A stretch of DNA of 28,796 nucleotides, taken from assembly GCA_016873575.1 (NCBI GenBank), contig VGWY01000004.1:1-28796 (forward strand). Reading direction: 5' to 3'. The notes under the pieces are model-generated. The model was not told where the DNA came from and did no database searches. It saw only the letters and a program-made list of their open reading frames with translations. Every line of letters starts with the position of its first letter. The first letter of the stretch is position 1. Of this stretch, positions 1 through 6,084 are shown piece by piece. Source of the DNA: Nitrospira sp. (GTDB lineage: Bacteria > Nitrospirota > Thermodesulfovibrionia > Thermodesulfovibrionales > SM23-35). A program made the translations under genes and the position numbers.

Positions 1-136
1 GTCCTCCCCATAGTTGTTCAAGGGATATGTATGCCTTCTTACATGTTTTGACTATGCATCCATTGTTACTTTTGGCTTCATTTTGATTGTTACCAACACC
101 CTTTTTAGTTAAAGCCGGAAGAACCAATAATGAAGA

Positions 137-475
137 CTAATGCACAGGTCCTGTTGACAGGAGCTTTTCTACCTCGCTCTTTATTATTGAAGGTGGGATA
201 CCGCCATGTATCTTGATAATCCCATTGATTAAAACAACAGGTGTATTTATAGCACCAAGCCTTAAAAGCTCTCTGATATCAGCAAACTCTTCCTCCCCGT
301 CCATGAACAGGTCTATATACTCGACAAATACAACGGAAGGATAAAAATAATTCATTTCCTTCTTGAGATCTTCTGTGAGAATCTTGTTCGTTACAGGAAC
401 CTCAAATGCTTCTTCCTGAATAAGCACCCCTTCCATAGGACTATCGAGTATCTGTATATGAACCCTTTGAAGCAT
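137..475 (-). CDS. Thioredoxin-fold protein without cysteines (hypothetical)
   Basis: A 112-residue protein of unknown function. The second half, from about residue 45 (YPSVVFVEYIDLF, then TPVVLINGIIKIHGG and a closing helix), has the beta-alpha-beta-beta-alpha pattern of small thioredoxin-like proteins such as the YuzD family. It contains no cysteine at all, so redox chemistry by a CxxC pair is excluded, and a binding or scaffold role is more likely. I chose ATG at 475 because AGGTGA lies five bases upstream. A GTG at 484 that overlaps the panC stop as GTGA would add three residues and has a poorer ribosome site. It is the last gene of the minus-strand run that starts near 5598. The 136 bases beyond its stop hold no gene I can support. 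The fold is an inference from pattern; the function is unknown. Confidence 0.72.
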   Translation of the reverse strand: MLQRVHIQILDSPMEGVLIQEEAFEVPVTNKILTEDLKKEMNYFYPSVVFVEYIDLFMDGEEEFADIRELLRLGAINTPVVLINGIIKIHGGIPPSIIKSEVEKLLSTGPVH

Positions 476-480
476 AAAGG

Positions 481-1335
481 TCACCTGCCTTTTGTCACAA
501 GCATGTTATCAATAAGCCTTGTATTTCCGATCTTCAATGCGATTGCAAGAAGTGCGTCACCTTTTATCTCAGAAAGCTCATCAAGGGTTAGTGGATCATA
601 CACTCCTGCATAATCAATTACTGAAACTTCGGGTTCCTTCAGGAGGGTATCCTGCATAACACCTTTAACATGATTTCCATCTATTATACCAGATTTTACC
701 AAATCTGAGGCCTCCTTGAGACATCTGTAGATGACTGTTGCCGCTTGCCGTTGTTCCTTATTGAGGTATGTATTTCTGGAACTCATTGCAAGTCCATCCT
801 TTTCTCTTATTGTCGGACATACAATAATATCAATATCCATGTCAAGGTCTTTTACGAATTGTTTAATAACAACAATCTGCTGAAAATCCTTTGCGCCAAA
901 ATATGACCTTGTTGGTTTCACAACATGGAAGAGCTTTGTTACAACTGTTGCTACTCCTCTGAAATGGCCAGGCCTGAATGCGCCACAGAGCCTTTCTGAA
1001 ATCTTTTGCACTTCTACAGACGTTGAAAACTTTTCGGGATACATCGAATGTATATCAGGCATAAAGATTATATCCACTCCTTCTTTCCCAAGCTTTTCTG
1101 TATCTCCTTCAATATCCCTTGGATAACTCTCAAAGTCTTCAGTTGGCCCGAACTGGATCGGATTTACGAAAATGCTTACCACCGTAATGTCATTTTCTTC
1201 CTTTGCCCTCCTGACAAGGCTGAGATGGCCTTCATGAAGGGCCCCCATTGTCGGCACAAGGCCTGTTGATTTTCCTTTTATTATTAAGCCCTTCGATGTC
1301 CCCTGCATAACCCTTGGTATCCTGATTACTTCCAT
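481..1335 (-). CDS. panC: Pantothenate synthetase
   Basis: Pantoate-beta-alanine ligase, the ATP-dependent last step of pantothenate (coenzyme A precursor) synthesis, a cytoplasmic enzyme. The 284 residues are the normal family length. The nucleotidylyltransferase signature HEGH is at residues 34-37 after the VPTMGALHEGH block. Other conserved blocks are SIFVNPIQFGP, PGHFRGVATVVTKLF and YFGAKDFQQ, and the KMSKS-like loop reads MSSRN. AAGGAG lies eight bases before the ATG at 1335. The start overlaps the 3' end of ispG by ten bases, and its stop overlaps the possible GTG of the following small gene, so the genes are probably translationally coupled. No panB or panD is in the window. Confidence 0.96.
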   Translation of the reverse strand: MEVIRIPRVMQGTSKGLIIKGKSTGLVPTMGALHEGHLSLVRRAKEENDITVVSIFVNPIQFGPTEDFESYPRDIEGDTEKLGKEGVDIIFMPDIHSMYPEKFSTSVEVQKISERLCGAFRPGHFRGVATVVTKLFHVVKPTRSYFGAKDFQQIVVIKQFVKDLDMDIDIIVCPTIREKDGLAMSSRNTYLNKEQRQAATVIYRCLKEASDLVKSGIIDGNHVKGVMQDTLLKEPEVSVIDYAGVYDPLTLDELSEIKGDALLAIALKIGNTRLIDNMLVTKGR

Positions 1336-2387
1336 GATCTTATCTCCTTGAGTAATTCATCGAGGAGGTCTTCCTCTTTAACCCTTTTTACTATTTTACC
1401 TCTTTTAAACAGGATGCCTCTGCCCTTTCCTCCTGCTACACCGAAATCAGCCTCTTTCGCCTCTCCCGGACCATTCACGACACAACCCATAACAGCGATC
1501 GTTATCGGTGTCTTCACAGGAATGTCCTTGATTCTTGATTCAACCTTGGTTACCAGACCTCTGAGGTTAATCTTACATCTGCCACACGTAGGGCAGGAGA
1601 TAATATCTATGCCTTTTTTCCTGAGATCAAGTGACCTGAGTATTCCATAGGCAACCCGTACCTCTTCTTCAGGCTCTGCAGTAAGTGATACCCTTATTGT
1701 ATCTCCAATACCTTCTGAAAGTAATATGCCAAGACCAACAGAACTCTTTATGATACCAGTTGATGGTGGGCCAGCCTCTGATACCCCCAAGTGGAGAGGA
1801 TAGACATGTCTTTCAGAGAATATCCTGTACGCACGAACTGTATCAGATACGTTGGATGCCTTCAGAGAAACCTTGATGTTTGTAAAATGGAGTTCTTCGA
1901 GTATATGCAAATGCCGTTCTGCGCTCTCAACAAGCGCCTCTGGTTTGGGATGCCGGTACTTTTCGAGGATCTCTTTCCCGAGTGAACCTGCATTGACTCC
2001 AATCCGGATGGGTATACCTCTCTCGCTTGCAGCAGTCACCACCTCTTTTACCTTCCACTTCGCGCCGATATTCCCCGGATTTATCCTCAGGCCGTCAACC
2101 CCCTGCTTCATTGCCTCAAGTGCAAGCCTCCAGTCAAAATGGATATCAGCTATCAGGGGGATATTGATAGATTTTTTTATCTTACTGAGTGCCTTTGCAG
2201 CATCAATGTCAGGTACTGCAAGCCTTATGATTTCACAGCCTGATGCCTCGAGGGATTTAATCTGCTTTATTGTTGACTGGATATCCGCTGTATCTGTTTT
2301 TGTCATGGACTGGACCACAATCGGATTTCCGCCTCCAATAGGTACCTCACCTACATAAATCACTCTTGTCTTTTTACGAGCTTCCAT
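1326..2387 (-). CDS. ispG: 4-hydroxy-3-methylbut-2-enyl diphosphate synthase (flavodoxin/ferredoxin)
   Basis: IspG/GcpE converts methylerythritol cyclodiphosphate to HMBPP in the MEP isoprenoid pathway, using a [4Fe-4S] cluster. The N-terminal TIM-barrel block (VQSMTKTDTADI) and the C-terminal cluster domain are both present. The cluster ligands are visible as C265 and C268 (in CPTCGRC) and C302 with E309 (in MGCVVNGPGEAKEAD), close to the E. coli positions. I start at ATG 2387 (353 aa, MEARKKTRVIYVGEVPIGG) because family members begin about here, with AAGGAG twelve bases upstream. ATG 2414 would add nine residues but has AAGG almost touching the start codon. Either start overlaps the 3' end of mltG. 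dxr, another MEP gene, lies at 17711. Confidence 0.95.
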   Translation of the reverse strand: MEARKKTRVIYVGEVPIGGGNPIVVQSMTKTDTADIQSTIKQIKSLEASGCEIIRLAVPDIDAAKALSKIKKSINIPLIADIHFDWRLALEAMKQGVDGLRINPGNIGAKWKVKEVVTAASERGIPIRIGVNAGSLGKEILEKYRHPKPEALVESAERHLHILEELHFTNIKVSLKASNVSDTVRAYRIFSERHVYPLHLGVSEAGPPSTGIIKSSVGLGILLSEGIGDTIRVSLTAEPEEEVRVAYGILRSLDLRKKGIDIISCPTCGRCKINLRGLVTKVESRIKDIPVKTPITIAVMGCVVNGPGEAKEADFGVAGGKGRGILFKRGKIVKRVKEEDLLDELLKEIRSWK

Positions 2388-3420
2388 TCTTCTTCGTGTC
2401 TCCTTCAATTGCATCCTTGTTTTCTATCTCTACCCTTTTCTTTGCCCTATATGACTCCACAGCCAATCGATGTTCCTCTGGTGTAACAGAAAAGGTGTGT
2501 GTGCCATCATTGTTCGACACAAAATAGATATAGGGAACCTTTGCAGGATGGAGCGCAGCAAGAATTGATTTCATTCCAGGGGAAGCAATAGGCCCTGGTG
2601 GCAGTCCTTTAATGACATATGTATTATAAGGGGTTTTTCTTTTCAGATCGCTTTCTGTTATTTTTTCGCCAAAGTTCTTTATCCCGTAAATAGAGGTCGG
2701 ATCAGCCTGAAGAGGCATCCTCTTTTTCAGCCTGTTATGATACACCGCAGAGATTAAAGGCCTTTCCTCATCTGTTGCAGCCTCCTTCTCAATGATTGAT
2801 GCGAGCGTCAGTATTTCCCTTTCAGAAAGACCAAGCTCTGCAGTTCTTGCTGTAAGTTCACCTGAAAACTGCTCTCGCATCTTGTTAATCATCATGCCCA
2901 TGGCTTCTTCGGGATTCATACCTTTTGGGATTTTATAGGTATCAGGGAAGAGATAGCCTTCGAAGGTCGGCGCTTCTATGTCATACAAGGAGAGGAATTC
3001 TTTATTTGCTGCAAGCTGCATGAAATCTTCAGTATGAATAATACCCTTTTCTGAAAGTTTTCCTGCTATTTCTGTGAGTGCATCTCCTTCAACAATTGTT
3101 ATCTCATATTCTATGATCTGTCCTTTTTTCAGTATTCTGAAGATATCGAGCGGACTCATGGAGCCGTAGATGGAGTAGTAACCTGCCCTTATCTTTCTAT
3201 CCAGACCGCTCATTCTGCCAATGAAAAGGAAGATGTTTTTGTCACGTATCAGCCCCTCTCTTGAAAGGATCTCAATCGCCTGTCTGAAGGTAGCCCCCTT
3301 TGGTATCTCGATTTCCATATTCTTATTGCCTATCGGGAGTGGGATGAGCATCTCAGCAGCAATATAAATGCCATATAATAAAATAATGCCTATGAGTATA
3401 AGAATGATATTTCTTTTCAT
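2374..3420 (-). CDS. mltG: Endolytic murein transglycosylase MltG (YceG-like)
   Basis: An inner-membrane lytic transglycosylase that cleaves nascent peptidoglycan strands and limits their length. The 348 residues start with one uncleaved membrane segment (about residues 4-23). A LysM-like region follows (about 36-100), then the YceG catalytic domain. The catalytic glutamate is E211 in LASIIEKEA. Family blocks FEGYLFPDTY, QADPTSIYG, YNTYVIKGLPPGPIASPG and YFVSNNDGTHTFS are intact. The charged tail after about residue 325 looks dispensable. No clear Shine-Dalgarno precedes the ATG. The gene lies 64 bases after bioB and overlaps ispG, placing a cell-wall gene between two cofactor and isoprenoid genes of one probable transcript. 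Confidence 0.94.
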   Translation of the reverse strand: MKRNIILILIGIILLYGIYIAAEMLIPLPIGNKNMEIEIPKGATFRQAIEILSREGLIRDKNIFLFIGRMSGLDRKIRAGYYSIYGSMSPLDIFRILKKGQIIEYEITIVEGDALTEIAGKLSEKGIIHTEDFMQLAANKEFLSLYDIEAPTFEGYLFPDTYKIPKGMNPEEAMGMMINKMREQFSGELTARTAELGLSEREILTLASIIEKEAATDEERPLISAVYHNRLKKRMPLQADPTSIYGIKNFGEKITESDLKRKTPYNTYVIKGLPPGPIASPGMKSILAALHPAKVPYIYFVSNNDGTHTFSVTPEEHRLAVESYRAKKRVEIENKDAIEGDTKKNGSS

Positions 3421-3484
3421 ATCTTAAGATGCCAGATTTGATCAAAAGAATGCAATTTAGCCGTTTTTTCTTTTCAATCAGTAG

Positions 3485-4447
3485 TCAATCAGCCTGAAGC
3501 CCATAGGTTTCTATGAGTCTGAGGTCATCCTCATAACCTCTACCTGAGGTGGTCAGATAATTGCCGATAAGAAGGCTGTCAGCCCCTGCGAGAAAAACCA
3601 TTGAATTAAATTCACCGAGAATCTGCATCCTGCCACCGCAGATTCTCATCTCCTTCTGAGGCAAAATAAATCTATAGAGGCTTATAATCTTTAATGCCTC
3701 AAATGGATGAAGAAATTCTCTATTTTCTAAAGCTGTTCCCTTAATCGGAATCAGAAAGTTTATCGGGATAGAGTCAACATCGAGCTCTCTCAACAAGAAT
3801 GCCATATCTATCCTGTCCTGCCATGTCTCTCCCATGCCGAATATACCGCCTGAACAGAGAGAAAGTCCGATATCTTTTACTGCATTTATAGTCTTCAGCT
3901 TTTCAGAATAGCTGTGTGTGCTGCATATCTGTGGGAAAAAACCTTCTGAGGTTTCGAGATTATGATGATAACGGTTAAGCCCGGCTGATTTCAGTATGAA
4001 AAGATCTTCTTCTCTCAGTATGCCGAGACTCGCACAGGGAATTAGCCCTGTATCTTTAATACCGGAAATCATATCTGCTATGTCTAAAACATTTTTTTCA
4101 GAAACCTTTCTCCCGCTTGCCACGATAGAGAATCTCTTTGCGCCCCATTCTTTTGCCTCCATTGCCTTTTGGATGACGATTTCCTTACTGAGAAGGGGAT
4201 AGACTGCTATCCCGGCCTTGCTTTTGGATGACTGGGCGCAAAAGGAGCAGTCCTCGGGACATGCCCCTGATTTAGCATTAATAATAGAGCATAGACCAAC
4301 TTTGTCCCCCCTGAAATGGCTTCTTATCCTGTTTGCAAATGCAAAGAGGTCAAAGATAGCTGTTCCTGAGGTTTCAGCAATATATAGGGCCTCTTCTTTT
4401 GAGATGGAACCGCCTCTTAATATTTTCTCTTCGAGATGATTAAACAT
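3485..4447 (-). CDS. bioB: Biotin synthase
   Basis: A radical SAM enzyme that inserts sulfur into dethiobiotin, the last step of biotin synthesis. The 320 residues carry the radical SAM CxxxCxxC cysteines C63, C67 and C70 in SGACPEDCSFCAQSS. Later family blocks are YHHNLETS, CSGGIFGMGE, PINFLIPIKGT, RICGGRM and the C-terminal GNYLTTSGR. The ATG sits two bases after the TAA of the upstream ATPase gene, with only a weak ribosome site, so translation probably depends on re-initiation after the ATPase. No other bio genes are in the window. The unusual point is the coupling to a DUF4143 ATPase rather than to bioA, bioD or bioF. Confidence 0.96.
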   Translation of the reverse strand: MFNHLEEKILRGGSISKEEALYIAETSGTAIFDLFAFANRIRSHFRGDKVGLCSIINAKSGACPEDCSFCAQSSKSKAGIAVYPLLSKEIVIQKAMEAKEWGAKRFSIVASGRKVSEKNVLDIADMISGIKDTGLIPCASLGILREEDLFILKSAGLNRYHHNLETSEGFFPQICSTHSYSEKLKTINAVKDIGLSLCSGGIFGMGETWQDRIDMAFLLRELDVDSIPINFLIPIKGTALENREFLHPFEALKIISLYRFILPQKEMRICGGRMQILGEFNSMVFLAGADSLLIGNYLTTSGRGYEDDLRLIETYGLQAD

Positions 4448-4449
4448 AC

Positions 4450-5598
4450 TTACACAATCTTTATTATCTCTTTAACAGGCAATGCAAAAACATTATTCCC
4501 TAATGGATATGTCTCTTCCCCTGGATAGATAACAAATCCCCTTTCACATGACAAGTCCTCATATGCATTCCAAAAACCCCTCATAACTTTAGGACTGGCC
4601 GAATACTTAATCTCTATTGCTATAGGCTTGTTTTTATCGTCAAAGAGCAATAAATCAATTTCAGCGCCTGCATTTGTACGATAAAAATATGCCTGCCAGC
4701 TTTCAGGAATCAATCCAATTATCTGTTCAATCACAAACCCTTCCCAGGAACTACCCAGAGATGGATGACTTTGCAAATCTTCAATTGTTCTTATCCTTAG
4801 TAGTGCATGTAGCAGGCCTGAATCACGAATATACACCTTTGGTGACTTTATCAATCTCTTCTTTATATTAAAATAGTAAGGTTGTAACTGCCTTACTATG
4901 AACGTTTCGGCAAGTATGTCTAAGTAATTTCTAACCGTCGGAGCTGATATTCCCAGACTATTTGCAATCTGGCTTGCATTCCAGAGCTGTCCATGGGAAT
5001 GTGCAAGCATTGTCCAAAATCTCCTGAGCTGCGCGGCTGGTACATGTATTCCCAGTTGTGGTATGTCCATTTCGAGATAGGTTTTTATAAATGCCTCCCG
5101 CCATGTAAAACTTGCATCATCATTTTCAGATAGATAACTTAGAGGGTATCCTCCCCTTAGCCAGAGCTGTTGAATATTGCTATAACCTGTTTCTTCGAGG
5201 ATAAATGGCTTTAATTCATGATAGATTATCCGCCCTGCAAGACTTTCAGATGCATGTTTTATTAATTCAGGAGAAGCTGAGCCAAGGATAAGAAATCTCC
5301 CTGCAATCCTGTTTTGATCGACCAGCGCCCGCATAAGAGGGAAAAGGGAGGGCATACGTTGTATTTCATCTATAATTACAAGTGTATCTTTAAATTGACC
5401 CATGTATAACTCTGGATCCTGAAGTTTATTTTGATCAGAAGGTAGTTCTAAATCCAGATATACTGATTTACCCCCAAAATTCTTCCTTATAAAGTGAGCA
5501 AGGGTGGTCTTCCCTACCTGGCGTGAGCCTAATATACCGACAACTGGATATTTCTTCAGGGATCTTTCAATTGTCTGCTGTATTTTTCTTGCTATCAT
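4450..5598 (-). CDS. AAA ATPase with DUF4143 C-terminal domain
   Basis: A 382-residue ATPase of the common but poorly understood AAA_14/DUF4143 family. Walker A is GSRQVGKTT (residues 24-32, lysine 30). Walker B is LVIIDEIQR (D77, E78). A sensor-like LGSASPEL lies near 105-112. A winged-helix-like segment with ASQIANSLGISAPTVRNYLD spans about 208-227. The C-terminal part has residues arranged like a PD-(D/E)XK fold: E286, D315 in GAEIDLLL and E329-x-K331 in IAIEIKYS. Whether it cuts DNA is unknown. Members are spread sporadically across genomes and are often gained by transfer. Here the gene heads the run that contains bioB. A strong promoter ends six bases before the ATG, so the message may have no leader. 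Confidence 0.9.
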   Translation of the reverse strand: MIARKIQQTIERSLKKYPVVGILGSRQVGKTTLAHFIRKNFGGKSVYLDLELPSDQNKLQDPELYMGQFKDTLVIIDEIQRMPSLFPLMRALVDQNRIAGRFLILGSASPELIKHASESLAGRIIYHELKPFILEETGYSNIQQLWLRGGYPLSYLSENDDASFTWREAFIKTYLEMDIPQLGIHVPAAQLRRFWTMLAHSHGQLWNASQIANSLGISAPTVRNYLDILAETFIVRQLQPYYFNIKKRLIKSPKVYIRDSGLLHALLRIRTIEDLQSHPSLGSSWEGFVIEQIIGLIPESWQAYFYRTNAGAEIDLLLFDDKNKPIAIEIKYSASPKVMRGFWNAYEDLSCERGFVIYPGEETYPLGNNVFALPVKEIIKIV

Positions 5599-5604
5599 TC
5601 TTGT

Positions 5605-5633
5605 ATTATATAAATAGTTATTTCATTTTACAA
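5605..5633 (-). promoter_or_regulatory. Sigma-70-type promoter for the ATPase-bioB run, possibly leaderless
   Basis: On the minus strand the hexamers are TTGTAA (5633-5628), a 17-base spacer, and a perfect TATAAT (5610-5605). Only six bases separate the -10 box from the ATG at 5598, so transcription should begin at or next to the start codon. No Shine-Dalgarno is present. This is direct sequence evidence for the boxes; leaderless translation is inferred. Confidence 0.6.
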
Positions 5634-5752
5634 GGTTAAAGCCAATAAAACTTACAAAGTTTATTTTAATGGAGTGTTAAAGGATACAATCAAAACCTCC
5701 AAAATTCAATAGAAGAAGGCCTCATGTTGCCCCAGGGCCTTGTGTCAAATTC

Positions 5753-5806
5753 TTCTTCTTTTTCTTTAAAGGGCAAGCGTTAACTAACAAGGGACAAAAA
5801 GAAGAA
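5753..5806. repeat. Inverted repeat in the 5599-6084 intergenic region
   Basis: TTCTTCTTTTT (5753-5763) is matched exactly by AAAAAGAAGAA (5796-5806), with 32 bases between. Shorter complementary pieces CCTCAT (5720-5725) and ATGAGG (5806-5811) lie around it. It has no T-run on the exit side that would make a convincing terminator. Its role is unknown. Confidence 0.45.
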
Positions 5807-5829
5807 TGAGGTTTAAAATACATTTTCAA

Positions 5830-5860
5830 GAGGTCGGGAATTCGATCCCCTCAGTTCCAT
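5830..5860 (+). other. Stretch resembling a tRNA or tmRNA 3' end
   Basis: The stretch contains GGG-AATTCGAT-CCCC followed by TCAGTTCCA, which resembles the T-arm plus 3' acceptor strand of a tRNA or tmRNA. No matching 5' half, anticodon arm or encoded CCA is present, and the T-stem does not pair cleanly. It could be a leftover attachment site from an element that integrated at an RNA gene elsewhere, or it could be chance. The surrounding stretch 5599-6084 has no supported gene. Confidence 0.25.
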
Positions 5861-5879
5861 AATTCATTCCACAATTCAA

Positions 5880-5909
5880 TTGACACGAACCTGTCTGCTC
5901 TGATAAGAT
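5880..5909 (+). promoter_or_regulatory. Candidate promoter upstream of the CFI-box surface protein
   Basis: A perfect TTGACA (5880-5885) is followed after 18 bases by TAAGAT (5904-5909), four of six matches to TATAAT. A transcript from here would carry both hairpins at 5970-6070 in a leader of about 170 bases before the ATG at 6085. Confidence 0.35.
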
Positions 5910-5969
5910 GTTGTTAATATAGTAGAAGCATATAGTTACTCTTTTGCCAACCGTTACAAAGGATGATGT

Positions 5970-6070
5970 GAAGCTCCCCGACTAAAAGTCGGTGCTTCCA
6001 TGCAAGGAAAATATTTTATTTCATATAGCTGGCTTCCATCTCCGACAGAAAGTCGGAGCTTTCAGCCAGC
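5970..6070. repeat. Two nested palindromes (REP-like or IS200/IS605-end-like)
   Basis: Hairpin 1 (5970-5998): GAAGC pairs with GCTTC outside, and CCGACT pairs with AGTCGG inside around an AAA loop. Hairpin 2 (6028-6070): GCTGGCT pairs with AGCCAGC outside, and CTCCGAC pairs with GTCGGAG inside around AGAAA. The two share the GTCGG-N-GCTT core, as in REP/BIME pairs or the subterminal hairpins of IS200/IS605 elements. No transposase gene is nearby. The pair lies directly upstream of the start of the surface protein and may also fold in its leader RNA. Confidence 0.55.
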
Positions 6071-6084
6071 ATTCATGTAAATAT

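Noticed and set aside
1..136. A possible minus-strand frame of about 40 codons running off the left edge
   Set aside because: It is low in complexity, has no ribosome site, and matches no family I recognise.
1852..2358. A 168-codon open frame opposite ispG
   Set aside because: It comes from the codon pattern of ispG on the other strand, and no start signal or family is visible.
5992..6084. An upstream extension of the CFI-box protein starting at GTG 5992
   Set aside because: The GTG lies inside a hairpin and the 31 added residues are translated palindrome. The signal peptide starts at ATG 6085.
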